A stretch of 64,000 bases of DNA. Origin: Kaistella flava (ex Peng et al. 2021). GTDB lineage: Bacteria; Bacteroidota; Bacteroidia; Flavobacteriales; Weeksellaceae. The notes under the pieces are model-generated. The model was not told the DNA's origin. It saw only the letters and a program-made list of their open reading frames with translations, and did no database searches. Numbering within the stretch: the first letter of the stretch is position 1; every line of letters starts with the position of its first letter. The stretch spans positions 310,001 to 374,000 of the forward strand of contig NZ_CP040442.1 of assembly GCF_015191005.1 (NCBI RefSeq), read 5' to 3'. Below, in pieces: positions 7,871 to 15,924 of the stretch. The position numbers and the translations under genes are program-made.

Positions 7871-8509
7871 TTATTTATTTAGCTCAACTAAATCTTCTAA
7901 GTATTTCTTTAAATATATTGCCAAATTTGGTGGAGCATAAATAATAATTGGTGCTTTTGTTTTGCCACTATCTTTTAGATATTTGAACTTTTTAGTTTTT
8001 GAATCTAAGTACCTTCTAATATTCCTATAATCAATACTTTCAGAGTTATATTTAGGATTAATAATCAAAGATGTTAATTTACTTTTATTGTAATTATTTA
8101 CAATTGAAAATGTGTCTATTTTACTAATTTTATTTAGCGGTATAGTTAATAGTTCGTTCTCAATAAAAAATTCCACTAAACATTCACAATTTGTATCAGT
8201 TTTATTTTGTACAATAAGGTCCCTACTAGTATTTGTAAAATTGAAAAAAAAATGTGTTGAAACATTTACTAGCCCTTTGCATTTTATTCCTTTATCATCT
8301 ATGCATCTGTCATATGGTAAACTTAATTTATAGCTTGTAAGAACTTCTATAATATTATTAGTTTTTAAATTTAAATTAATTTCAATGTTAGTTTTAGGTT
8401 CGATAAATCCAAATGGATACAAGTTTTTTTCATCTTGTTGTGCAGAGATTTTGGATTCTTTATTACAGCTGATTATAGCTATTAAAAAAAATAGTATTAG
8501 TTTTTTCAT
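7871..8509 (-). CDS. Putative lipoprotein of unknown function, 212 aa
   Basis: The start MKKLILFFLIAIISCNKES is a lipoprotein signal peptide with the lipobox Cys at residue 15, so the protein is probably anchored in the outer or inner membrane facing the periplasm. The mature part contains a Cys pair region (YDRCIDDKGIKCKG and TNCECLV) and no recognised domain. The very AT-rich coding sequence (many Ile, Asn and Lys) differs from the surrounding core genes and suggests accessory DNA. It stands alone between the prophage end and the IS21 element. Confidence 0.7.
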   Translation of the reverse strand: MKKLILFFLIAIISCNKESKISAQQDEKNLYPFGFIEPKTNIEINLNLKTNNIIEVLTSYKLSLPYDRCIDDKGIKCKGLVNVSTHFFFNFTNTSRDLIVQNKTDTNCECLVEFFIENELLTIPLNKISKIDTFSIVNNYNKSKLTSLIINPKYNSESIDYRNIRRYLDSKTKKFKYLKDSGKTKAPIIIYAPPNLAIYLKKYLEDLVELNK

Positions 8510-8613
8510 ACAATTAAATTATTTATCATTCTTATAAAATCTGTTAATTTATCTTAAACCTTAAATTTATTTTATAATATCATAATAATAATAATAAATA
8601 TACAAAATACTTA

Positions 8614-8618
8614 GTAAC
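8614..8618. repeat. Left target-site duplication of the IS21 element (GTAAC)
   Basis: GTAAC stands immediately before the TG that opens the element and recurs at 11254-11258 immediately after the closing CA. A 5-bp duplication lies within the known 4-8 bp range for IS21. Confidence 0.85.
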
Positions 8619-8623
8619 TGAAT

Positions 8624-8781
8624 ATTCCGCTGTAAACTACACCACCATTCCGAGGCAAAGTGCACCATTTATTCCGAGACAAAGTGCACCACTTAAATGC
8701 ATTATTTAAGAAAAAATCGCGAATTATATTTTTTGATGACTCATTAAAAAAGAGTGACATTCCGACACAAAGTACACCACT
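8624..8781. repeat. Iterated IS21 left-end binding motifs
   Basis: Four copies of a motif like ATTCCGAGGCAAAGTGCACC begin at 8624, 8647, 8671 and 8759. They are the multiple terminal repeats that IS21 transposases bind. The first copy, at the tip, is the most diverged (ATTCCGCTGTAAACTACACC). Confidence 0.85.
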
Positions 8782-8841
8782 GAGGTTCAAGTAAACAAAT
8801 TAATTGCTAGTTTAAATTCCACAAGAATAAAAGCTAGCATT

Positions 8842-10407
8842 ATGGCAAATAAACCTCTACGTATGCAAAAAATTAAACAGATTTTACTGTTGATAGATCG
8901 CGGTTATTCACAGCGATCGATTGAAAAACAGACTTGTGTGAACCGACGAACTATTGCGGTTTACCTGCAAAGGCTTAAGGATAGCGGCTTTACCGTAAGT
9001 GAGCTCTTGAATTTTGACGAGGAAAAGCTTCATGTTATTCTATCCCCTTCTAGAGTGATTTCAGAAGAACGAGAACCTCGTCATGAGGTTTTGGAATCCC
9101 TTATTCCTTATTTTAAGACGGAACTTAATCGCGTGGGAGTTACTCGAAACCTTTTATGGCAAGAATATATTGTTCAGCATCCTGATGGCTTTGGATATTC
9201 CAGGTTTTGTGAACTTCTGCAAACCCATTTTAAAAAGCATAATGCAACGATGCACTTTGAGCATGTTCCCGGGCACTTAATGCAAGTAGATTTTGCAGGT
9301 GATAAGCTTCATTATTTTGACCCTAATACAGGAGAGCAGATTGATGTTCCTGTTTTTGTGGTAGTCTTGCCTTACAGTGGCTATAGTTATGTTGAAGCAC
9401 TTACTAACGCATCCGTTCCACAAGTTATTCGCGCCTTAAACAATTCAATATCATACTTTGGAGGTTGTCCCGAGATTGCTAAATCAGATAATATGAAGCA
9501 ATGGGTTGTTCGGTCTTGTCGATATGAGCCTAAATTTAATGATTTGATAGAACAATGGGGGAATCATAATCAAATCGTCTTGAAGGTTGCTCGTGTAAGG
9601 AAGCCACGTGATAAAGCCACTGTGGAAGGTGCGGTATTAAATGCTTACCGGCGTATTTACGCCCCTCTTCGCAATGAGAAATTCACCTGTCTTGAGGATC
9701 TAAATAAAGCCATAAGACTACAGCTTACAAAGCATCACGAACAAAACTTTCAGGGAAGAACTTACAGCCGTAAGGATCGCTTTGAGAATGAGGAGAAACC
9801 TCTACTACAAGCTCTTGTGCAAAAATCTTTTGTAATCAAACATTATACAAAAGCTAAAATCCAAAGTAACTACCACATTATGGTTGGTGAAGATAAACAC
9901 TATTACAGTGTGCCATTTAAATACATTGGCAGTAGTGTGAATGTTGTTTATTGTACAGACCATATTGAAATTTATCTTCAAAATACCCGTATTGCATTAC
10001 ATAGACGGAACTACCGTCCATACACCTATACCACGTTGCCTGATCATCAACCGCCGCATCATAGACGGATAGGGGAACAAAACTTATGGGATCCAGATAT
10101 GTACCTGCATCAAGCAGAACAGTATGGTCCCTGTACCCGTGCGTTCTTTAAAAAGGTAATGGAGGACAAAACAATCTTAGATCAGTCTTTTCAGTCCTGT
10201 CAAGGACTCCTACGTATCGCCAGGCAATACCCAGAGCGTATTGAAGGAGCATGCCAAAGAGCCTTAAGAGGGTGTCGTTTTAATTACAATACTATAAAAA
10301 ACATTATTACGAATAAGATGGACCTTTTGGAAGAAAAGCCAAGTGAAGGCCACTCGCACAAGATTGGATCCCATAGCAATATACGCGGCTCCCAAGAATA
10401 CAATTAA
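8842..10407 (+). CDS. istA: IS21-family transposase IstA
   Basis: A 521-residue DDE transposase that cuts and joins the ends of the element. The N-terminal helix-turn-helix (about 5-50: IKQILLLIDRGYSQRSIEKQ, then NRRTIAVYLQRL) binds the terminal repeats. The rve-type catalytic core holds Asp in LMQVDFAGD, Asp in AKSDNMKQW and Glu in DKATVEGAV. The C-terminal part has the usual beta domain. There is no frameshift or truncation. The stop is 10 bases before the start of istB, so the two are one operon. Confidence 0.95.
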   Translation: MANKPLRMQKIKQILLLIDRGYSQRSIEKQTCVNRRTIAVYLQRLKDSGFTVSELLNFDEEKLHVILSPSRVISEEREPRHEVLESLIPYFKTELNRVGVTRNLLWQEYIVQHPDGFGYSRFCELLQTHFKKHNATMHFEHVPGHLMQVDFAGDKLHYFDPNTGEQIDVPVFVVVLPYSGYSYVEALTNASVPQVIRALNNSISYFGGCPEIAKSDNMKQWVVRSCRYEPKFNDLIEQWGNHNQIVLKVARVRKPRDKATVEGAVLNAYRRIYAPLRNEKFTCLEDLNKAIRLQLTKHHEQNFQGRTYSRKDRFENEEKPLLQALVQKSFVIKHYTKAKIQSNYHIMVGEDKHYYSVPFKYIGSSVNVVYCTDHIEIYLQNTRIALHRRNYRPYTYTTLPDHQPPHHRRIGEQNLWDPDMYLHQAEQYGPCTRAFFKKVMEDKTILDQSFQSCQGLLRIARQYPERIEGACQRALRGCRFNYNTIKNIITNKMDLLEEKPSEGHSHKIGSHSNIRGSQEYN

Positions 10408-10417
10408 ATTTATTTAT

Positions 10418-11149
10418 ATGAACACAGATCAAACAATTGAACAATTGCAAACACTTCGTTTAGGAGGTATGGCATTGCGGTACTCTGCCATTGCAGACTT
10501 GCCTGTTCACCAATTACAAAACGTGCATGAACTCGTAGCTTGTATCGTTCAGGCAGAAATCGAACATCGAGACCACGCAAAAACTCAAAAGTACCTCAAA
10601 GCTAGCCGACTTCGGTATTTTGCAGTCCCTGAAGAAATTATGTGTACCCCAGAGCGAGGAATCACGAAAGAACAAATTTTAAGGCTCTCGGATGGACAAT
10701 TTATTAGAAGAGGCGAAAACGTTCTTATTACAGGAGCAACAGGCTGTGGTAAAAGTTATTTAGCTTGCGCATTAGGACGATCTGCGTGTTTATTAGGGTA
10801 TAAAACTTTATATTTTAGTATGAATCGCTTTATGGACACTCTTATCCAAGTAAAACTTGATGGTACCTACCTTAAGTGGATCAAATCTATAGCAACGAAC
10901 AAACTGTTAATATTAGATGATTTTGGACTCAAACCGATGGATCCAGATACAAGATTAACCTTACTAGATCTGCTAGAAGATCGCTATGCGCAAAGCTCTG
11001 TGCTCATCACGTCACAGCTTCCTGTTGAATCGTGGTACGACTACATTAATGAACCTACACTAGCAGATGCAATAATGGACAGAATGACAGCTTCGGCTCA
11101 CCGTTTAGAATTAAAAGGTAAATCTTTGAGAAAGAAAAAAAATCATTAG
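10418..11149 (+). CDS. istB: IS21-family helper ATPase IstB
   Basis: An AAA+ ATPase (243 residues from this start) that assembles on target DNA and directs IstA to it. Walker A is GATGCGKSY and Walker B is LLILDDFG; sensor residues follow in VLITSQLP. The frame is open further upstream (to 10343), but the ATG at 10418 (MNTDQTIEQLQTLRLGGMA) gives the family's normal length and starts just after the istA stop, so I chose it. It ends about 100 bases before the right end of the element. Confidence 0.93.
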   Translation: MNTDQTIEQLQTLRLGGMALRYSAIADLPVHQLQNVHELVACIVQAEIEHRDHAKTQKYLKASRLRYFAVPEEIMCTPERGITKEQILRLSDGQFIRRGENVLITGATGCGKSYLACALGRSACLLGYKTLYFSMNRFMDTLIQVKLDGTYLKWIKSIATNKLLILDDFGLKPMDPDTRLTLLDLLEDRYAQSSVLITSQLPVESWYDYINEPTLADAIMDRMTASAHRLELKGKSLRKKKNH

Positions 11150-11204
11150 CTTTGATTTAATACGAATCCAGGGGAAAGTCTAGGAAGTTTTTTATGAAAT
11201 TAAC

Positions 11205-11248
11205 TGGTGTACTTTGCGTCGGAATGAGTGGTGTACTTTGTTCGGAAT
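11205..11248. repeat. IS21 right-end binding motifs
   Basis: Two inverted copies of the terminal motif, TGGTGTACTTTGCGTCGGAAT (11205-11225) and the copy ending GTTCGGAAT at 11248, mirror the four copies at the left end. Confidence 0.85.
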
Positions 11249-11253
11249 AATCA

Positions 11254-11258
11254 GTAAC
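11254..11258. repeat. Right target-site duplication of the IS21 element (GTAAC)
   Basis: A direct copy of the 5 bp found at 8614-8618; together they mark the insertion point. Confidence 0.85.
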
Positions 11259-11303
11259 CTAATTCTGTATTGATTTTTAATTGTGCAGCTTATATTTGCA
11301 ATT

Positions 11304-11351
11304 AAAATTAAAAACGACAAAACTTATGTAAGCTTTGCCGTTTTTAATTTT
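11304..11351. terminator. Long bidirectional terminator palindrome
   Basis: A 48-base near-perfect palindrome. The arm AAAATTAAAAACG is mirrored by CGTTTTTAATTTT, with the tip CTTATGTAAG. A and T tracts on both flanks let it stop transcription from either side. It closes the ohr operon (minus strand). Confidence 0.85.
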
Positions 11352-11424
11352 GATTAAATCTCAGAATCGATTCAATCCGCTATATATAATGATGTGTTTT
11401 TTAATAAATCTGAACAGAACTGAA

Positions 11425-11847
11425 TTAATTATTGGTCACTGAAAGTTTAACCTCAATATTATTTCTTGTGGCGTTCGAGTAAGGACAAACCTGATGCGCT
11501 TGTTCTGTCAACGACTGCGCTTCTTCTAAAGAAACACCGGGAACATTAACATCTAATTCAACCGCTAACCCAAAACCTCCATTTTCAATTTGACCAATGC
11601 TCACTTGTGCTTTTACGGTAGTTTCACCTGTTTCAATCTTTGCTCTCTTGATCATCAAGTTTAAAGCACTGTCAAAACATGCAGAATATCCTGCTGCAAA
11701 AAGCATTTCAGGATTGGCGAAGTCATCACTTGCGCCTCCTAAAGATTTTGGAGTTCTAACATCTAATTCTAAAATTCCGTTTTCACTTTTAACGTGTCCG
11801 TCGCGGCCGCCTTTAGCAGTTACGCTTGTTGTGTATAATGTTTTCAT
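11425..11847 (-). CDS. ohr: Organic hydroperoxide resistance protein Ohr
   Basis: A 140-residue OsmC/Ohr-family thiol peroxidase that reduces organic hydroperoxides in the cytoplasm, using lipoyl-type thiols in known members. Both redox cysteines are present: the peroxidatic Cys57 in GYSACFDSAL and the resolving Cys121 in QVCPYSNATRNN. The start MKTLYTTSVTAKGGRDGHV is typical of the Ohr subfamily rather than OsmC. It is the last gene of the nitroreductase-ohrR-ohr operon, three bases after the ohrR stop, and a strong terminator follows. Confidence 0.95.
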   Translation of the reverse strand: MKTLYTTSVTAKGGRDGHVKSENGILELDVRTPKSLGGASDDFANPEMLFAAGYSACFDSALNLMIKRAKIETGETTVKAQVSIGQIENGGFGLAVELDVNVPGVSLEEAQSLTEQAHQVCPYSNATRNNIEVKLSVTNN

Positions 11848-11850
11848 TTC

Positions 11851-12285
11851 TTATTTTTCTATGATTTGCATTAATTTGTCCACTGTTGCTTTCAATTCTA
11901 AAAGATCGTCGTCTGATAAATTGAGTTTTTCCGCCATTTTGCCTGGAATGGAGCAAGCCATTTTCTGTAAATTTCTTCCTTCCTCAGTTAGAGATACTTC
12001 GACAACTCGCTCATCTTCCTTTTTTCTTTTTCTAACTAAATAGGATTTCGCTTCCAGTCTTTTTAATAATGGAGTTAAAGTTCCGCTGTCTAAAAAAAGT
12101 TTTTCACCGATTTGATTAACGGTCAAACCATCATTTTCCCAAAGCACCATCATCACCAAATACTGCGAATAGGTAATCTCTAATTCCTCCAGAAAAGGGC
12201 GGTACATTCCTGTAATTTCTTTGGAGAGGACGTAGAGTGGAAAACAAATTTGGTTTTCTAATTTTGGGGTTTCTTGATTTTCCAT
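11851..12285 (-). CDS. ohrR: MarR-family peroxide sensor OhrR
   Basis: A 144-residue MarR-type repressor with a winged helix (LTVNQIGEKLFLDSGTLTPL, then LEAKSYLVRKRKKEDERVVE) and the conserved N-terminal sensing Cys14 in the OhrR context QICFPLY. In known OhrR proteins oxidation of this Cys by organic peroxides releases the repressor from DNA. The wing and the LDSGTLTPLLKRL helix match OhrR closely. It lies between the nitroreductase and ohr. Tandem palindromes upstream of the nitroreductase are its likely operator, so the operon would be autoregulated. Confidence 0.93.
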   Translation of the reverse strand: MENQETPKLENQICFPLYVLSKEITGMYRPFLEELEITYSQYLVMMVLWENDGLTVNQIGEKLFLDSGTLTPLLKRLEAKSYLVRKRKKEDERVVEVSLTEEGRNLQKMACSIPGKMAEKLNLSDDDLLELKATVDKLMQIIEK

Positions 12286-12316
12286 AATTTCAAATCGGAT
12301 TGATTAACTGAAATAA

Positions 12317-12949
12317 TTATTTTTTAATGATAAATTCCTCCATCGGAATTCTCACTTTCTTCATGTGCGAAAGATAATCTTTCTCCAGATCTCTGTAACC
12401 TAGATAGAGTAGTGTCACACTTCTTAAACCCAGTTCTTTTAAACCTAGCATTTCATCAACCACTTCGTTGCTGAAACCTTCTGCTGGCGTACTGTCAATC
12501 TTCAATTCAGCAGCTTGAGCCATGGCTAAACCTAAAGCAATATAGGTTTGTCTCGCAGTGTGGGCAAAGTTTTCTTCCGCAGTCTGGGCATTATAAATTT
12601 CTTTTAATTTATCCGTATAACTTCCGAATCTTCCTCTTGGTAAATCTCTAACATCTGTGTGATGATCATAGACTTTATCAATTTTTTCATCAGAATAGCT
12701 ATCCCAGGCAGCAAAAACCAAAACCTGAGAACAGTCTTTCATGACTTCTGGATTCAAAGCGCCTTGAACCATTTTCTCTTTCATTTCCTGATTTTCTACA
12801 ACAATTACACGGAAAGGTTGAAGTCCTGAAGAAGTTGGAGCTAATCTCGCCGCTTCTAATATTGTATTAAGATCTTCTTGAGAAACTTTTTTTGAAGAGT
12901 CATAAGCTTTTACAGCGTGTCTCCATTTTAAATTTTCTATTAATGACAT
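12317..12949 (-). CDS. NfsB-like NAD(P)H nitroreductase
   Basis: A 210-residue FMN-dependent nitroreductase-family protein. The start IENLKWRHAVKAYDSSKKVS and the segment AARLAPTSSGLQPFRVIVV carry the FMN-phosphate-binding Arg and the Ser/Gln cluster of the NfsB group. The C-terminal GLRSVTLLYLGYR is the second cofactor-contact region. Such enzymes reduce quinones, nitro compounds or flavin. The physiological substrate cannot be read from the sequence. It is the first gene of the operon with ohrR and ohr, which suggests a role in clearing reactive electrophiles produced during peroxide stress. Confidence 0.9.
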   Translation of the reverse strand: MSLIENLKWRHAVKAYDSSKKVSQEDLNTILEAARLAPTSSGLQPFRVIVVENQEMKEKMVQGALNPEVMKDCSQVLVFAAWDSYSDEKIDKVYDHHTDVRDLPRGRFGSYTDKLKEIYNAQTAEENFAHTARQTYIALGLAMAQAAELKIDSTPAEGFSNEVVDEMLGLKELGLRSVTLLYLGYRDLEKDYLSHMKKVRIPMEEFIIKK

Positions 12950-12980
12950 CTATTTTAAATTTTATTGTTATTTGGAATCG

Positions 12981-13021
12981 CAAATATAGTAAACAATTAA
13001 ATTGTGTGCAATTTAAATGGG
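12981..13021 (-). promoter_or_regulatory. Promoter with candidate OhrR operator
   Basis: On the minus strand a -7 box TATATTTG (12988-12981) lies about 31 bases before the nitroreductase start, and a TTG about 20 bases further upstream fits a Bacteroidota -33 box. Between and over them lie CAATTAAATTG (a perfect 5-1-5 palindrome, 12994-13004) and CAATTTAAATG (one mismatch, 13009-13019), which resemble the AT-rich palindromes bound by OhrR. Confidence 0.6.
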
Positions 13022-13151
13022 GCTAAATTTTTATTTATTTTTAGAATTAGTGATTAATTGTTTTATAATAAAAATCTGATCTTCTCAAATAGGGTTATTT
13101 ACCTTCTTTTTAAATAATTAAATTTTATATATTTACATACACACAAATGAC

Positions 13152-14579
13152 ATGAAAAAATTTACTTTTTTTCTGATTATCCTCTTATGCGGTATTCAGG
13201 TATTTTCGCAGATTAATATCACAAAAGACAATTCGTTTGGGAATGGCGGTGTTTTCACAACGGATGTTAGTTTAGGCCAAACAATTCTTAATAGTAATTT
13301 ACTTGTTTTGCCGGATAATTCTATTCTATATATTATAAATGGCGCCGACAAAAATCAGATTCTGAAACTTAAACCCGATGGTAGTTTGGATTCCAATTTT
13401 GCGAACAACGGCACGCTGGATTTTCAGGAAAATAACTTTATGAATGCCGTTCTGCAGGGTAATAAAATTATCATTTATTTTGGACCTAAACCAGCAGATT
13501 TTGATAATATTTACGAAGATTCAAAAATATTAAGATACAATCGAAATGGAACTTTGGACACTACTTTCGGGAATAATGGAATTTTAAATGAAGTTACAGA
13601 AAATACAAACCCACAATCTCTGAGTGTTATAGTTCTTGCGGATCATAGTTTGATTGTTACGAATTCGAATGCCACTTATCCTAAGAAATTCACTGTTGAT
13701 GGTCAATTAGATTCAGGTTTTGGAAACAATGGTGAGATTATTTATGATTATCATTTTCCTCTCGGCCAGTCTTTAAACGGGAAAATTGCCACGTGTGATG
13801 TCAGTTCGCTTTCTTCCTCTATATATTCATTTTATGACTTGAACTCGTTAGCGACAAACAAAGTTTTGAATTTAAATACTACTGCTACTCACCAATACAA
13901 TGGTTTTACCTTGCAGAACAAAACTAATATCTCGACAAGAATGACCGATAATGGAATGGTTTATTCCATTTTTGCATACCAGAATTATCCACTTCCGACT
14001 TTCAGCAGATTGGCTGTTATCAAGAATGAACAATTAGATCCTAATTTTAATGGAAATGGATTTTTAACTTCTGAAAATGAAGAACGATTTTTAGATAGCG
14101 GATTTAAAAATAATGTGTTTTTGATTTTGAATCAAAAAGCAAATCAAAAAGCGCTCAGTGCCTATTCTTCGACTGGGAATTCTTTGAAAATTAATAATAT
14201 GACCGACTTTAATCTTTTGTCTGGTCACGAAATAGAGATGAAGGACGATTATATTTTAGTCAATTCTATTATTCCAGATGATAATCAAAATCTTGTTGGT
14301 GTTAAAATTGAAAAGTTTTTAATAGTGAATGAACTGCTCGCAACCTCAAATAATAGTCTTAAAAAGATAGAAATTGAAAATCCAGTAAAGGAGTTTTTAA
14401 ATATTAAAAATGCTGAAAACGCTGAGGATTTTGAGGTTTATAATATTGAAGGTAGAAAGGTTCTAACTTCCAAAAACTTCAAGAATATCAATACTTCTAA
14501 TCTTCCAAAAGGAAGTTATATCCTGAAAATTAATATGAAAAACGGAGAATTGTTTTCAAAGAAATTAATTAAGAATTAA
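13152..14579 (+). CDS. Secreted delta-60 repeat protein with T9SS sorting domain
   Basis: A 475-residue exported protein. A Sec signal peptide (MKKFTFFLIILLCGIQVFSQ) is followed by repeats of the delta-60 type (GSLDSNFANNGTLDF, GTLDTTFGNNGIL, GQLDSGFGNNGEI, QLDPNFNGNGFL), which form short beta units probably building a propeller-like fold. The last 75 residues are a type IX secretion sorting domain (EDFEVYNIEGRKVLTSK, LPKGSYILKINMKNG, FSKKLIKN). The protein is thus probably carried across the outer membrane and left on the surface or released. No catalytic residues are visible. It stands alone and ends at a shared terminator. Confidence 0.88.
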   Translation: MKKFTFFLIILLCGIQVFSQINITKDNSFGNGGVFTTDVSLGQTILNSNLLVLPDNSILYIINGADKNQILKLKPDGSLDSNFANNGTLDFQENNFMNAVLQGNKIIIYFGPKPADFDNIYEDSKILRYNRNGTLDTTFGNNGILNEVTENTNPQSLSVIVLADHSLIVTNSNATYPKKFTVDGQLDSGFGNNGEIIYDYHFPLGQSLNGKIATCDVSSLSSSIYSFYDLNSLATNKVLNLNTTATHQYNGFTLQNKTNISTRMTDNGMVYSIFAYQNYPLPTFSRLAVIKNEQLDPNFNGNGFLTSENEERFLDSGFKNNVFLILNQKANQKALSAYSSTGNSLKINNMTDFNLLSGHEIEMKDDYILVNSIIPDDNQNLVGVKIEKFLIVNELLATSNNSLKKIEIENPVKEFLNIKNAENAEDFEVYNIEGRKVLTSKNFKNINTSNLPKGSYILKINMKNGELFSKKLIKN

Positions 14580-14604
14580 AAGATTTTCTTTTATTTTAAA
14601 GAAC

Positions 14605-14634
14605 AAAAAAACCGTCTGAACTTTCAGACGGTTT
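14605..14634. terminator. Bidirectional terminator between convergent genes
   Basis: AACCGTCTGAA (14610-14620) pairs with TTCAGACGGTT (14623-14633), with an A run on the left and a T/A run on the right. It serves both the T9SS gene and the transaldolase. Confidence 0.9.
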
Positions 14635-14659
14635 ATATATTTAAAAGAAAAATTTCTTC

Positions 14660-15313
14660 TTATCCCAATTTTTTAGCATCAGCAACAAACTGCGCTAAAC
14701 CTTTATCAGTCAATGGGTGATTCAATAAATTAAGAATCGAATCTAATGGTGAAGTAATCACATCTGCACCGATTTTCGCACAGTTAATAATATGCATTGG
14801 TGAACGGATCGACGCTGCAAGGATTTCTGTATCGAACATATAGTTATCAAAAATAATCCTGATTTCTTCGATCAGGTTCATTCCGTCTACTGAAATATCA
14901 TCTAATCTTCCCAAGAATGGAGAAACATAATTCGCTCCAGCTTTTGCAGCCAGTAAAGCTTGTCCAGCGGAGAAAATCAAAGTACAGTTGGTTTTGATTC
15001 CTTTGTTTGAAAAATATTTTAAAGCTTTAATACCGTCTTTAATCATTGGAATTTTCACTACTATATTCGGGTGAATTGCTGCTAATTCGTCACCTTCCTT
15101 AATCATTTCTTCATAAGTGGTGCTCAAAACTTCTGCAGAGATATCTCCGTCCACGATTTCGCAAATGGTTTTGTAATGGTTCAGAATTGCTTCTTTTCCA
15201 CTGATTCCTTCTTTTGCCATTAATGATGGATTGGTGGTCACTCCATCTAAAATTCCTAAATCCTGTGCTTCTTTAATTTGCTCCAGATTAGCGGTGTCGA
15301 TAAAAAATTTCAT
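14660..15313 (-). CDS. fsa: Transaldolase of the fructose-6-phosphate aldolase type
   Basis: A 217-residue short transaldolase/FSA-family enzyme. The TIM barrel begins [20 protein letters not shown] and contains the Schiff-base Lys87 in IVVKIPM, plus the family signatures [10 protein letters not shown] and [16 protein letters not shown]. It transfers a dihydroxyacetone unit between sugar phosphates (non-oxidative pentose phosphate pathway) or performs the related aldolase reaction. The short form cannot be assigned strictly to transaldolase or FSA from sequence alone. It is a single gene ending at the shared terminator. Confidence 0.93.
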   Translation of the reverse strand: MKFFIDTANLEQIKEAQDLGILDGVTTNPSLMAKEGISGKEAILNHYKTICEIVDGDISAEVLSTTYEEMIKEGDELAAIHPNIVVKIPMIKDGIKALKYFSNKGIKTNCTLIFSAGQALLAAKAGANYVSPFLGRLDDISVDGMNLIEEIRIIFDNYMFDTEILAASIRSPMHIINCAKIGADVITSPLDSILNLLNHPLTDKGLAQFVADAKKLG

Positions 15314-15651
15314 ATTACTTTTTGTTTTTGCAAAGGTAAGATTTTCGGGTGCAATAGGAAAATGATTTTGGTCTTAAAAAAGGAGTAGCTGAAATCTTTT
15401 TAACCACAAAAGTCACAAAAGTTTTACCTATTATAAAATGTTTTGAAGACATTAATAGATTTAGTTCTTCTTAAAAAATCTCAAGTTGTTATGTGATGTA
15501 AAAGTCCATATAAGCAGATTTAAAATTCATGAAGGAAATCTTAATCTTCTTAATTTTTAACTAAAAACTTAATGATGCAGTTTTGTGTCATTTGTGAAAT
15601 CATTTGTGCCATTTGTGTTTAAGAAATCTCCGAAATGAAATTAATAAAAAA
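15314..15651. repeat. Intergenic region with interspersed repeat
   Basis: This 338-base gap has no gene. From 15403 it carries ACCACAAAAGTCACAAAAG, and near its other end a decayed mirror (TTTGTGTCATTTGTG around 15582-15597 and CATTTGTGCCATTTGTG after it). The same family recurs at 20951-21090 and 22987. It looks like an old palindromic miniature element without coding capacity. Confidence 0.6.
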
Positions 15652-15906
15652 CTACTTCGCAGCAAGTTTCTCTTCAATCACTGCCAAAGCAGATTTTACA
15701 TCCCGCATTTTTTCCATAGAATCGGCATCGATTTCAATATCAAAAACTTCTTCTACATCCAAAATCACATCAACCAAATTGGCCGAATTAATATTTAAAT
15801 CGTTGATGAAATCTGTGTTTTCATTGATGTTTTTTAAAGCTTCCTCATTTTTGACATAAGGTTTTACGATTTCTTTTAATTTTTGAATTGCCTCTTCCTT
15901 GTCCAT
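15652..15906 (-). CDS. Acyl carrier protein of the PKS cluster
   Basis: An 84-residue four-helix carrier protein. Ser41 in DLNINSANLVDVI sits where phosphopantetheine is attached, although the usual DSL motif is NSA here. The protein is clearly not the housekeeping AcpP, whose site is a DSL/DSV motif. Its place after a dedicated ketosynthase suggests that it carries the acyl chain that primes the type III polyketide synthase or is modified for it. It is the last gene of the minus-strand cluster. Confidence 0.88.
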   Translation of the reverse strand: MDKEEAIQKLKEIVKPYVKNEEALKNINENTDFINDLNINSANLVDVILDVEEVFDIEIDADSMEKMRDVKSALAVIEEKLAAK

Positions 15907-15924
15907 ATTGAGAATTAAATTTTA

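Larger units (their letters stand above)
8619..11253 (+). mobile_element. Complete IS21-family insertion sequence, 2,635 bp
   Basis: The element starts with TGAATATTCCG and ends with CGGAATAATCA, giving the TG...CA ends typical of IS21, and it is bounded by GTAAC duplications. It encodes an intact transposase (IstA) and its AAA+ helper (IstB) in the usual order. Several copies of an iterated terminal motif lie inside each end. All parts look intact, so it may still be active. It has inserted into intergenic DNA between a lipoprotein gene and a terminator, with no gene visibly broken. Confidence 0.93.

Noticed and set aside
11597..12043. 148-residue open frame on the plus strand
   Set aside because: It is antisense to ohr and ohrR, both certain genes; the product has no recognisable fold and the frame follows the codon bias of the opposite strand.
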